This document shows, one piece after another, positions 6,819 to 15,251 of a stretch of 15,378 bases of DNA. Made by a program: the position numbers and the translations under genes. The notes under the pieces are model-generated. The model searched no databases. It had not been told where the DNA came from and saw only the letters and a list, made by a program, of their open reading frames with translations. The first letter of the stretch is position 1; each line of letters starts with the position of its first letter. The stretch is from JADLEX01 sp964586775 (GTDB lineage: Bacteria; Lernaellota; Lernaellaia; JACKCT01). The stretch is taken from contig CAZPJD010000123.1 of NCBI GenBank assembly GCA_964586775.1, positions 1-15,378 on the forward strand, read 5' to 3'.

Positions 6819-7277
6819 ATGAAGTTCGGAAAATGGATCGTGCTCACGCTGGCCGTTTTTACGATGGTCGCGGGCGTTGCGATCGCCCAGAACACCGATG
6901 ATATGGCCAAGAAGGCCGGTCACCCCTGCGCGGCGGACGGCAAGCCGTGCCCCATGAAGGCCGATGGCGCGCCCTGCGACCCGGCGACGTGCCCTCACGC
7001 GAAGGACGGCAAGCCGTGCGACAAGGCCGACTGTCCCATGCACAAAGCGGGCGCCGAGGCCGCCGCGTGGCTCGCGAATGGCTACGACAAGCCGCTCAAG
7101 GTCGGCGACCAGGCCAAGTGCGCGACGTGCGGCGAGGGATCCGAAGCCGCGATCACCGCCAAGACCAAGCACATCGAAGTCGGCGGCAAGCACTACTACT
7201 TCTGCTGCATGGGTTGCGCCCAGAAATTCCAGAAGGCGCACGGCGGCGACATCACCGCTGTCGGCGCGGGCTCGTAA
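6819..7277 (+). CDS. Exported Cys-rich YHS/TRASH-like metal-binding protein
   Basis: This 152-aa protein has a Sec signal peptide (1-23, cleavage after AIA) and so acts in the envelope or periplasm. A central segment (37-76) repeats short Cys motifs: DGKPC twice, plus CPMK, CPHA and CPMH, eight Cys in all with neighbouring His and Met. Residues 98-140 form a YHS-like domain with CATC (101-104), HYYFCCMGC (125-133) and KFQ, the Cys pattern of heavy-metal-binding YHS/TRASH modules. Copper or a similar soft metal is a plausible ligand, but that is inference. The start is set by GGAGAGGAG 6 bases before the ATG; an upstream extension of 22 codons lies inside the promoter. The gene is divergent from the GH5 gene and monocistronic, with a promoter and terminator of its own. 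Confidence 0.8.
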   Translation: MKFGKWIVLTLAVFTMVAGVAIAQNTDDMAKKAGHPCAADGKPCPMKADGAPCDPATCPHAKDGKPCDKADCPMHKAGAEAAAWLANGYDKPLKVGDQAKCATCGEGSEAAITAKTKHIEVGGKHYYFCCMGCAQKFQKAHGGDITAVGAGS

Positions 7278-7299
7278 CCCCACTCCCGAACGATCAAGG

Positions 7300-7322
7300 A
7301 GGGCCGGTTCGCCGGCCCTTTC
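7300..7322 (+). terminator. Rho-independent terminator with UUCG loop
   Basis: AGGGCCGG pairs with CCGGCCCT around TTCG, followed by a short T-rich TTCCTATT tail. It lies 22 bases after the YHS gene and directly abuts the stop of the convergent helicase gene, so it probably works in both directions. Confidence 0.8.
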
Positions 7323-9305
7323 CTATTCCGCTCCGGCCTTCGCTTCTTCTTCGAGTTCCGACGCCGCGGGCAGTCGCGACGCGTACCCCAGCACCTGCTC
7401 AAAATCCCCCGTCACCGGAAAATCCGGCAGGCTCCCCAGCACGCGCCGCCCATAGCCCTTCGTGCGCACGCGCACGTCGGTGAGGGCAAGCAGCCCCTTG
7501 TCGGTGCGCCGACGGATCAGTCGCCCGAGACCCTGCTTCAGGCTGATGATCGCCTGCGGCACCTGGTAGTCGCGAAACGCGTTGCCGCCCTGCGACTTGA
7601 TGCGCTCGATGCGCGCCTCCAGCAGCGGTTCGCCCGGCGACGCGAAGGGCAGCTTGTCGATCACCACGCACGAGAGCGACTCGCCCGCCACGTCCACGCC
7701 CTCCCAAAAGGACTGCGTGGCGAAGAGGACCGAGTGCGTGTCGTCGCGAAAACGCTCGAGCAGCGCGGCCTTCGATCCCTGACCCTGCATCATCGTCGTG
7801 TAGGGCAGCCGATCCGCCATCGCCTCGTACGCGCGCTCCATGTTGCGGTACGACGTGAACAGCAGCAGCGCCCGCCCGCGCGTGGCGGCGACCAACTCGC
7901 CGATCTGCGCGATGTACGAATCCATGAACGCGCCCGACGCGGGCTCTGGGAATTCGCGCGGGATGTAGAGCGCCGTCTGCGACGAGTAATCGAAGCACGT
8001 GGGCAGCACCATTTCGGTCGCGTCGAAGTCGATACCCATGCGCGAGCGGAAGTAGCGGAAGTCGCCGTCGGTGGCGAGCGTCGCCGACGTGAACACCACC
8101 GCGCACGCCTCGCCAAACAGCGCCTCGCGCACGCGGCTCGCCGGTTCGATCGGCTCGGCGACCACGTGTACCCCGCGCCCGCGCACGTCCACGTAATGGA
8201 CGAACTCGTCGTCCTCGAGATTCGCGACGACGGCTCCTTCCGCGAGCGTTTCGTTCGCGCGGTCGGCCAGCGCGGCGAGCTCGGGCGATTCCACATCGCG
8301 CCCGATCCGCGCGAGCAGTCCCGCGAGCTGGCGCAGGTTCTCCTCGACCTGCGGCCAATGCGCGAAGAGGGCGTCGCTCGTGCCGGGACGCAGGCGCAGC
8401 TTCTCGTCCTGCCCGCGCGGGAACGCGCCGAAGAACTGATCGGCGCTGGTGCGAAGCGCGCGCAGCGCGGACACATGGCGCGACTCGGAAGGCGCGATGC
8501 GCGAGACAGCGGCGACGATGTCGCGGTCGAGCTCGTCCACCATGAACGACGACAGGCGGCTCGCGAAAAATCCCGTCGCCACGTCCTCCAGCCCGTGCGC
8601 CTCGTCGAAGATCACCGCGTGATAGTCGGGGATCACCTCTCCGGGTCCGTCTTCCTTGAGCGCGAGATCGGCGAAGAACAGGTGGTGGTTGGCGATGATG
8701 ACGTCGGCCGACGCCGCGCGCCGACGCATCCGCTGCAAGAAGCAGTCGGTCTCCTTCATGCACACGCCGCCGGGGCAGTTGTGGCGCGTCGAGGTCACGT
8801 CCTGCCAGAAAGGATCGTCTTCCGAAATCCAGTCCACCTCGGCGCGATCGCCCGTGTCGGTCGTCGCGGCCCACTCGGCGAATCGGCGGAACTGCGTGGA
8901 CTCCTCGCGCGTGCGAAACCGGGGCTGATCGCAAAACAGCCGCCAGCGGCTTTTGCACAGATAGTTGGCGCGGCCCTTCATCACGACCACGCGGGCGTCG
9001 AAACCCAACCGGTCGCGCAGAAAGGGCCAGTCCTTGCGGATGATCTGCTCCTGCAAATTCTTGGTGCCGGTGGCGACCACAACGCGCCGGTCATAGAGCA
9101 GGGCGGGGATCAGGTAGGCGAGCGTCTTGCCCGTGCCGGTGGGCGCCTCGGCGAGGAGCGTCGCGTCATTCGCGAGCGCCGCCGCGACCGCCTCGGCCAT
9201 CTGCAACTGTCCCGGCCGGTCTTCATAACCCGGCACCGTGGCCGCGAGCAGGCCCTTCGCGCCGAAAAAGCGGCGGATTTCGTCGTTCGGGATTTCGCTC
9301 GGCAA
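7323..9305 (-). CDS. DinG/XPD-family Fe-S DNA helicase (YoaA-like)
   Basis: This ATP-dependent 5'-3' superfamily 2 helicase is likely involved in DNA repair or removal of unusual structures. Numbered from TTG 9305 (660 aa), Walker A is APTGTGKT (54-61). The four iron-sulphur cysteines are Cys 117 (NYLCKSRW), 177, 182 and 188 (CPGGVC...DC), with the 5- and 6-residue spacing of E. coli DinG. The DEAH box is at 234-237 (VIFDEAHG). Motifs near the C terminus include SFWEGVDVAGE and the arginine-rich motif VI QGLGRLIRRRTDKG. The frame extends to a GTG at 9377, but that codon lies in the repeat at 9370-9439, whereas TTG 9305 has GGAG 6 bases upstream, so TTG is preferred. Length sits between E. coli YoaA and DinG. 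It is not part of a clear operon. Confidence 0.9.
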   Translation of the reverse strand: MPSEIPNDEIRRFFGAKGLLAATVPGYEDRPGQLQMAEAVAAALANDATLLAEAPTGTGKTLAYLIPALLYDRRVVVATGTKNLQEQIIRKDWPFLRDRLGFDARVVVMKGRANYLCKSRWRLFCDQPRFRTREESTQFRRFAEWAATTDTGDRAEVDWISEDDPFWQDVTSTRHNCPGGVCMKETDCFLQRMRRRAASADVIIANHHLFFADLALKEDGPGEVIPDYHAVIFDEAHGLEDVATGFFASRLSSFMVDELDRDIVAAVSRIAPSESRHVSALRALRTSADQFFGAFPRGQDEKLRLRPGTSDALFAHWPQVEENLRQLAGLLARIGRDVESPELAALADRANETLAEGAVVANLEDDEFVHYVDVRGRGVHVVAEPIEPASRVREALFGEACAVVFTSATLATDGDFRYFRSRMGIDFDATEMVLPTCFDYSSQTALYIPREFPEPASGAFMDSYIAQIGELVAATRGRALLLFTSYRNMERAYEAMADRLPYTTMMQGQGSKAALLERFRDDTHSVLFATQSFWEGVDVAGESLSCVVIDKLPFASPGEPLLEARIERIKSQGGNAFRDYQVPQAIISLKQGLGRLIRRRTDKGLLALTDVRVRTKGYGRRVLGSLPDFPVTGDFEQVLGYASRLPAASELEEEAKAGAE

Positions 9306-9369
9306 GATCCGCTCCGTGCGGCGGGGATGCGCCCATGCCAAGTAGCACAGCGGCGGGTGGCTGCGAAGA

Positions 9370-9439
9370 GCCCTCACCCCGTCTCGCTGCGCTCGCCTCC
9401 CCTCTCCCGCCAGACGGGAGAGGGGCCGGGGGTGAGGGC
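9370..9439. repeat. Compound inverted repeat (dispersed intergenic element)
   Basis: Outer arms GCCCTCACCCC (9370-9380) and GGGGTGAGGGC (9429-9439) enclose an inner hairpin CCCCTCTCCCG (9399-9409) and CGGGAGAGGGG (9415-9425) with a 5-nt loop. Both arm pairs are perfect. The sequence resembles intergenic repeat elements that occur in many copies in high-GC genomes. It fills most of the gap between the PAS and helicase genes and may also act as a terminator. Confidence 0.75.
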
Positions 9440-9444
9440 CCGCA

Positions 9445-10080
9445 TCACCCGTTCGTCTTGACGGCGGACTTCGCGGCGGCGAGTTCGCGCAGGCGCGAGC
9501 CGTACAGATGCTCGACGCACTCCGGGCAGAAGCCGTGCGAGAACGAGGCGTCGGAATGCGCCGCGATATATGCCTCGACGTTCTCCCAGTAATCCTCGTC
9601 GTTGCGCACCTTCTTGCACGACGCGCAGATGGGGATGATGCCCCGCAGCTTGACGAGTTCGGTGACGTCCTCGAGGGTGACGAGCGCGAGCGTCTCGCCC
9701 GCGTATTCGATGGGCACCGCGGAGATCAACACGCTCTTGCGGACCTTCTCGCCATTGCGGACGACCGTGGAAGTGGCCGAGCGGCGCACCGTCGCCTCGC
9801 CCCGAACCGCCCGGACGATCGCGGCTTGCATGGCGCATTCGGTTCGGCAGAACTCCCCGAAACCGCAGCCTCGCGAATGGTCGCCCACATGCTCGCACGC
9901 CATCCAGATCCCTTTTCTGTGGGGGCCGTGGCCATGGTTTTCCGGGACACGAAACTCCCGCTCGGACGACGCATTGGCGTAACGCACCACGCCGTCGCCG
10001 TCGGTGACAAGCAGGTTGGCGCTGATTGAATCGAGGATGTGCCCCAGAAAGTCGAACGAGATGATGTGCTCGGCCAGCAT
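9445..10080 (-). CDS. PAS-domain sensor protein with two cysteine quartets
   Basis: The 211-aa soluble protein carries one PAS domain (about 12-140: ILDSISANLLVTDGDGVVRYAN at its start, ending in LVTLEDVTEL). Four Cys (62, 72, 78, 82) lie inside the PAS fold in a CGFGEFCRTECAM context that could bind a metal or iron-sulphur cluster. The tail (about 146-194) has GIIPICASCKKVR, YWENVEAYI and HGFCPECVEHLYG, a module often found at the end of PAS and histidine-kinase proteins in delta-proteobacteria, here with Cys 152, 155, 185 and 188 as a likely zinc site. There is no kinase, GGDEF or HTH output domain, so it must pass its signal to another protein if it is a sensor. The start is ATG 10080, preceded by GGGGG about 5 bases upstream. 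It is divergent from the DctD-like regulator. Confidence 0.82.
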   Translation of the reverse strand: MLAEHIISFDFLGHILDSISANLLVTDGDGVVRYANASSEREFRVPENHGHGPHRKGIWMACEHVGDHSRGCGFGEFCRTECAMQAAIVRAVRGEATVRRSATSTVVRNGEKVRKSVLISAVPIEYAGETLALVTLEDVTELVKLRGIIPICASCKKVRNDEDYWENVEAYIAAHSDASFSHGFCPECVEHLYGSRLRELAAAKSAVKTNG

Positions 10081-10369
10081 GAAGCCCCCAAGATTTTCAC
10101 AGAGGGTGAATTATTCCTGCCTACGACACTCTATCGGGATGGAGCGCGAAGTTCTCAAGGGAGATTTGAACGAAAGCGATCCGTTTTTCGGCGGGAATCC
10201 GATTGCCGCGGAGGGTCTCATTCGAGTTCGCCATAAAGCAGTTCACGAATGAATGTCCCGGCGCGCAGTGGAGATTCCCGTCGCACGTAATCCGGTCGTT
10301 CCTTGCCAATTCGAAGCGCTGGGACCAACCACGTTGACATCCACGCCCGCACAAAGGAAGAACGATTCC

Positions 10370-11770
<1,401 letters not shown>

Positions 11771-11782
11771 GGGGAGCGGGAG

Positions 11783-11800
11783 GGAGTCGTTTTCGACTTC
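11783..11800. terminator. Weak hairpin between convergent genes
   Basis: GGAGTCG (11783-11789) pairs with CGACTTC (11794-11800, one G.T) around TTTT, in the 28-base gap between the regulator gene and uppP and touching the uppP stop codon. The tail lacks a good T-run on the plus strand, so its role as a terminator is tentative. Confidence 0.35.
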
Positions 11801-12626
11801 ACCTTCCCCCATACACCGCGAAAACCGCGAGCGCGAGGGCGATGCGGTACCATCCGAAGACGGCCAATGTGCGCGTGCGCAAAAAGCGCATGAACCACGC
11901 GACGACGACGTAGGCGCTCGCGAACGACGCGACGCACCCCACCGCGAGGATCGCGCCGTGCCCCGCCCAGTCGATCGAGCCCGCGCGCATGAGCAGCTGG
12001 TAGCCCGTCGCCGCGAACATCGTGGGCAGCGCGAGGAAGAACGAATACTCGGCGGCGGCCGAGCGCGAAAGACCGAAGAGCCGCCCGCCGATGATCGTCG
12101 CCGCGGAGCGCGACGTGCCCGGGATCATCGCGAGGCACTGGAACAGACCGATCGCGAGCGAGGTGCGTAGCGGGATCTCTTCCACCGGCTTTTCGTCGCC
12201 CGGCAAGCCGCGCCGCTCGACCGCAATGATGACGACGCCGCCGACGAGCAACGCCGTGGCCACCACCACGGGCCGGAAGAGATACGTCTCGATGGCGTCG
12301 TGCGCGAAAAACCCGATCACCGCCGCGGGCGCGAACGCGACGGCGAGGCCGAGCCAGAAGCGTCGGGCCCCCGCGTCGCGCGTCACGCCGATCGCCTCGG
12401 TCCACAAACGTTTTGCGTAGAGCACGACGATGGCGAGGATCGCGGGGAGCTGGATCACGACGTCGAAGGTGTCCTCGAAGACCTTGCGTTTGGCGGGATC
12501 GGCGTCGAGGCCGACGGGCAGCCACTCGCGGACGAGGATCAGGTGGCCCGTCGAGGAGATCGGCAGGAACTCCGTGACCCCTTCGAGCACGCCGTTCGCG
12601 ATCGCGCCGAGCCAGGGCATGTCCAT
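11799..12626 (-). CDS. uppP: Undecaprenyl-diphosphatase
   Basis: This 275-aa integral membrane enzyme removes a phosphate from undecaprenyl diphosphate, recycling the lipid carrier for peptidoglycan and other wall polymers; overproduction classically gives bacitracin resistance. The family's two signature regions are present: EGVTEFLPISSTGH (15-28), with its catalytic Glu residues, and PGTSRSAATIIGG (about 168-180). The rest is a series of hydrophobic helices (about eight), and the length nearly equals the E. coli enzyme. The start ATG 12626 has GGGAG 5 bases upstream; a second ATG two codons later is less well placed. The gene is monocistronic, convergent with the regulator gene and divergent from the secreted-protein gene. 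Confidence 0.95.
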   Translation of the reverse strand: MDMPWLGAIANGVLEGVTEFLPISSTGHLILVREWLPVGLDADPAKRKVFEDTFDVVIQLPAILAIVVLYAKRLWTEAIGVTRDAGARRFWLGLAVAFAPAAVIGFFAHDAIETYLFRPVVVATALLVGGVVIIAVERRGLPGDEKPVEEIPLRTSLAIGLFQCLAMIPGTSRSAATIIGGRLFGLSRSAAAEYSFFLALPTMFAATGYQLLMRAGSIDWAGHGAILAVGCVASFASAYVVVAWFMRFLRTRTLAVFGWYRIALALAVFAVYGGR

Positions 12627-12741
12627 TCGCGCTCCCGTGGGAAAAGCGGCGCGAACGCTACCATGCCCGCGTTCGTGCGAACAAGTCCGCGCGTCTTCAT
12701 TGACGTGTGATGTCCGTTTCCGCTAAGACCGGCCAATTCAC

Positions 12742-12776
12742 CGTCCGGTTCCCTCGCGGATCTTTGGGACCGGACG
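12742..12776. other. Hairpin in the leader of the secreted-protein gene
   Basis: CGTCCGGTTCCC (12742-12753) is complementary to GGGACCGGACG (12766-12776) with a single bulged base. It lies 22 bases before ATG 12799 in the 172-base divergent gap between uppP and the secreted-protein gene. It could be a leader-RNA structure or an operator. No T-run follows. Confidence 0.4.
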
Positions 12777-12798
12777 CATTCGAAATGGATGGCCCACC

Positions 12799-14172
12799 AT
12801 GTCCCATTCGCGGCGACACGTCTTCGCGTTTTCGATGGTCGTCCTCGCATGCCTCGCGTTCGCGGCACCCGCTTCGGCCCGCGTGATCCTGTGGGAAGAC
12901 TTTCTGAGCGGTCTGCCCGACACCTGGTCGGTCGTGGACAATCAGGGCGACGGCGTCTTGTGGCGCGTGCGCGGCGACGACTGCTTCGGCGACCTGCTCG
13001 GCGACGAGTGGAACACCGCCTACGGCAGCTACCTGAGCGTGGACAACTACTACTGCGGCGGCGCGTCGTACCACGACGACACCAACACCGCGTTCATCTC
13101 GGACGCGATCGACCTGACCGCGTACGAGAACCTCGAACTCACCTTCACGCACGACTTCGTGAATGACGCCAGTTCCTACGGCGAGGTGGACATCTTCGCC
13201 GATGGCGGCGCGTGGATGAACCTCGCGACATTTTCCGACTCCACGATCGGCGACGATGTCGTGACCCTCGACGCCTCGGGAATCGGCGACGGCGCGAGCG
13301 GCGTGCAGGTGCGTTTTCGCTTCGACTCCATCGGCGCGAGCGACGCGGGCTTCTGGATGCTCGACGACATCCAGCTCGAAGGCGAGTGCGTGGAGGATCG
13401 CACGCATGATTTGATCGAGGACGACGGCACGGCCGAGGCGCAGCTCGGTGGCACGACGGGCCAGATGCTCGTCACGTGCCTGACGCCCGAGCACTACCCC
13501 AGCTACCTGAGCGAGTTTTCCGTGTACTTCGCCGATCACCCGATCGGCAGCGACCTCGTGCTGCCCGTGGTGTATGTCGATCCCGACGGCAACGGCCCGC
13601 CCGAGGAGCAATGGGCCGGCGGTTCGGCGATCACGGTGACGCCCGGCGCGTGGAAGACCGTGAACACGAACATGCCCCAAAAGGCGATCACCACGGGCTC
13701 GTGGTGCGTGGGCATCGTGTACGCGTTCGGCGCGGACGGGGCGCGCGTCGGCGCGGACACGGGCAGCGCCGATCATCACAGTTGGAAGGGGCAGGGATCG
13801 AGCTGGGGCAACGTGGACACGGTGCATCAGCCCGAGAACCTGATGATCCGCATCGGCGCGGACTACTGCGCGACCACCACGACGACCACAACCACCACCA
13901 CGACCACATCGACGACCACGACCACGATCCCCGGTGACGACGACACGGATGACGACACCGACGACGATGCGACGGACGATGACGCGACGGACGATGACGC
14001 GGCGGATGACGACGCGTCGGACGACGATGCGAGCGACGACGACGCGGACGACGACACCGATACCGGCCCGACGGACGATGACGATCCCACCGACGACGAT
14101 GCGGACGGCGCCGATCCGGACGGGGTTTCGACCGGCAACGGCGACGGAAAGTCCAACCAGGGTGGTTGCTGA
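12799..14172 (+). CDS. Secreted beta-rich protein with Thr/Asp tracts and C-terminal Gly-Gly-Cys
   Basis: The 457-aa protein begins with a signal peptide (1-27, cleavage after ASA). Residues 28-195 look like a jelly-roll domain of the MAM or 'choice-of-anchor' type: it opens with ILWEDFLSGLPDTWSVVD and closes with the typical GFWMLDDIQLEG. A second beta-rich domain (about 205-357) follows. Cys are at 62, 86, 197, 227, 303 and 357, suggesting disulphides. Then come a near-pure Thr tract (359-376), an Asp tract of DDDx units (380-436), a Gly/Asn-rich tail and the final residues NQGGC. No C-terminal TM helix or basic tail is present, so it is not an ordinary sorting signal. Function is unknown; surface exposure or attachment is inferred. 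Only a weak GGATGG precedes the ATG, but the signal peptide fits this start. Confidence 0.8.
   Translation: MSHSRRHVFAFSMVVLACLAFAAPASARVILWEDFLSGLPDTWSVVDNQGDGVLWRVRGDDCFGDLLGDEWNTAYGSYLSVDNYYCGGASYHDDTNTAFISDAIDLTAYENLELTFTHDFVNDASSYGEVDIFADGGAWMNLATFSDSTIGDDVVTLDASGIGDGASGVQVRFRFDSIGASDAGFWMLDDIQLEGECVEDRTHDLIEDDGTAEAQLGGTTGQMLVTCLTPEHYPSYLSEFSVYFADHPIGSDLVLPVVYVDPDGNGPPEEQWAGGSAITVTPGAWKTVNTNMPQKAITTGSWCVGIVYAFGADGARVGADTGSADHHSWKGQGSSWGNVDTVHQPENLMIRIGADYCATTTTTTTTTTTTSTTTTTIPGDDDTDDDTDDDATDDDATDDDAADDDASDDDASDDDADDDTDTGPTDDDDPTDDDADGADPDGVSTGNGDGKSNQGGC
13873..14106 (+). repeat. Coding microsatellite: ACN (Thr) then GAY-rich (Asp) repeats
   Basis: About 18 codons of ACC/ACG/ACA with one TCG (13873-13926) are followed by about 57 codons dominated by GAC/GAT (13936-14106). 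In the Asp part a 4-codon unit (three Asp plus Ala, Ser or Thr) repeats imperfectly. Such tracts can change length by slippage while keeping the frame when multiples of three are gained or lost. Confidence 0.85.
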
Positions 14173-14185
14173 ACGACGGTCGCGT

Positions 14186-14214
14186 CTTGCCGCCACGCGG
14201 CACTTCGTGGCAAG
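14186..14214. other. Hairpin after the secreted-protein gene
   Basis: CTTG and CCACG (14186-14197) pair with CGTGG and CAAG (14206-14214), leaving a small internal bulge. It lies 13 bases after the stop codon at 14172 and before tRNA-Pro. It lacks a T-run and may be a weak or factor-dependent terminator. Confidence 0.35.
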
Positions 14215-14238
14215 GTGCGCGGCGTCACGCACACGTGT

Positions 14239-14312
14239 CGGGGCGTAGCGCAGTCTGGTAGCGCACCGGCTTTGGGAGCCGGTCGTCGGGGGTTCAAATC
14301 CCTCCGCCCCGA
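14239..14312 (+). tRNA. tRNA-Pro (anticodon TGG)
   Basis: A 74-nt cloverleaf is visible: acceptor CGGGGCG/CGCCCCG with discriminator A, D stem GCGC/GCGC, anticodon stem CCGGC/GCCGG around TTTGGGA (anticodon TGG, reading CCA and probably other CCN codons), and T stem GGGGG/CCCTC with loop TTCAAAT. The 3' CCA is not encoded. A run of five T follows two bases after the discriminator. Confidence 0.95.
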
Positions 14313-14339
14313 CGTTTTTCATTCGACGCGGATGACACG

Positions 14340-15176
14340 ATGGCGCTCGGCATTTCCACGCACTCCTTCGCCCTGTGGCCGCTCGAAAGCCGCCACTTCG
14401 AGCTGGTCCGCGACGCGGGATTCACGGGCGTCGAGGTCTGGGCGATGGCGCCGCATGTCGAGATCGAGATCGCGGGCGCGGTCTCGTACTGGGCCGCGGC
14501 GGCGAAGCGGGCCGGGCTCGAGATCCTCTCGGTGCACCTGCCGTTTTATCGGCGCTACGGCGCGCCGGATTTTCGCTACCTGAACCTCGGCGACACGGAC
14601 CGTGACGCGGCGAAGGAGGCGTCGAACCTTGCGCAGCGCTGCCTCGCGCAGACGGGGCACTGCGGCGCGAAGATCGCCGTGCTGCACGGCATCGGCAACT
14701 GCCGGGGCGACGAGGCCGAAAAGATCCGCCTGTTCACCCAGGACCTCGAACCCATCGTCGAGATGGCGACGCGCTGCGGCGTGACGATCGCGCTCGAAAA
14801 CATCATGACGCCGATGTCCACGGCCATCGACCTCGCGCGCATCGTCGATCACTTCGCGACGCCGCACCTGAAGGCATGCCTCGACGTGGGCCACGCCAAC
14901 GTGAACGAGCACGTCTTCGGCGCGGTCACGCGCTTGGGCGAGCGCATCGTGTCCGTGCACGTGCACGACAATCACGGCGATTCGGACGAGCACCTGCTGC
15001 CGGGCGACGGCACGATCGACTGGGACACCACGGTCGACGCCCTGCGCCGCTACGGCGAGCCCAACCTGGTCCTCGAAGCGCGCTGGCCGATGGCGGGCGA
15101 CGCGATCGACGAGGGCTTCTATCGCGCGCACCTCGCCGCCGCGCGCGAACGCATGCGGCAAGTCTGCGGGGTGTGA
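14340..15176 (+). CDS. Xylose-isomerase-like TIM-barrel protein (sugar phosphate isomerase/epimerase family)
   Basis: This 278-aa cytoplasmic protein is of the AP-endonuclease-2/xylose-isomerase superfamily. The strands and metal ligands are in the usual order: GISTHSF at the first strand, AGFTGVEVW, SVHLPF (His 66), VLHGIG (His 116), ALEN (Glu 153), CLDVGHAN (Asp 182, His 185), VHVHDNHG (His 207 or 209, Asp 210), DEHLLPGDGTIDW and LVLEARW (Glu 246). These form a divalent-metal site as in sugar isomerases, epimerases and endonuclease IV. The actual substrate cannot be deduced and no pathway neighbours are present. The ATG lies 28 bases after the tRNA end with only a weak purine-rich site upstream. 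Length is normal. Confidence 0.85.
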   Translation: MALGISTHSFALWPLESRHFELVRDAGFTGVEVWAMAPHVEIEIAGAVSYWAAAAKRAGLEILSVHLPFYRRYGAPDFRYLNLGDTDRDAAKEASNLAQRCLAQTGHCGAKIAVLHGIGNCRGDEAEKIRLFTQDLEPIVEMATRCGVTIALENIMTPMSTAIDLARIVDHFATPHLKACLDVGHANVNEHVFGAVTRLGERIVSVHVHDNHGDSDEHLLPGDGTIDWDTTVDALRRYGEPNLVLEARWPMAGDAIDEGFYRAHLAAARERMRQVCGV

Positions 15177-15190
15177 GGTCCGCGCGGCTT

Positions 15191-15250
15191 GTCATCCTGA
15201 CCGCAGCGAAGGATCTGGTTGGAACTCGCGGCAAGACCCTTCGCTTCGCT
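15191..15250. repeat. Inverted repeat of the GTCATCCTGA...GCGAAGGATCT type
   Basis: GTCATCCTGA (15191-15200) is followed by AGCGAAGGATCT (15205-15216), which matches the reverse complement of AGACCCTTCGCT (15234-15245) in 11 of 12 bases. This wording recurs in intergenic repeats of many unrelated high-GC bacteria. It fills the 75-base gap between two convergent genes. Confidence 0.6.
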
Positions 15251-15251
15251 C

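Noticed and set aside
7399..8958. 519-codon minus-strand frame in another phase of the helicase gene
   Set aside because: It is extremely Arg-rich and lies entirely within the real helicase coding region.
7734..9461. 575-codon plus-strand frame across the helicase gene
   Set aside because: It is antisense to a clear DinG-family gene and has Arg/His/Ala-rich composition typical of a shadow frame.
10139..10252. 37-codon plus-strand ORF ending one base before ATG 10253
   Set aside because: It has no good ribosome site at its ATG, and the ATG it would couple to is probably not the true start of the regulator; too little support for a gene.
12699..12726. TTGACG followed by CTAAGA as a plus-strand promoter for the secreted-protein gene
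   Set aside because: The -10 match is too poor to support a call.
12697..14322. 541-codon minus-strand frame opposite the secreted-protein gene
   Set aside because: The Val/Arg/Gly repeats are the complement of the Asp and Thr tracts, and it also runs through the tRNA; it is a shadow.
14319..15161. 280-codon minus-strand frame opposite the TIM-barrel gene
   Set aside because: The plus-strand product has all the family's metal ligands; the reverse frame has no domain character.
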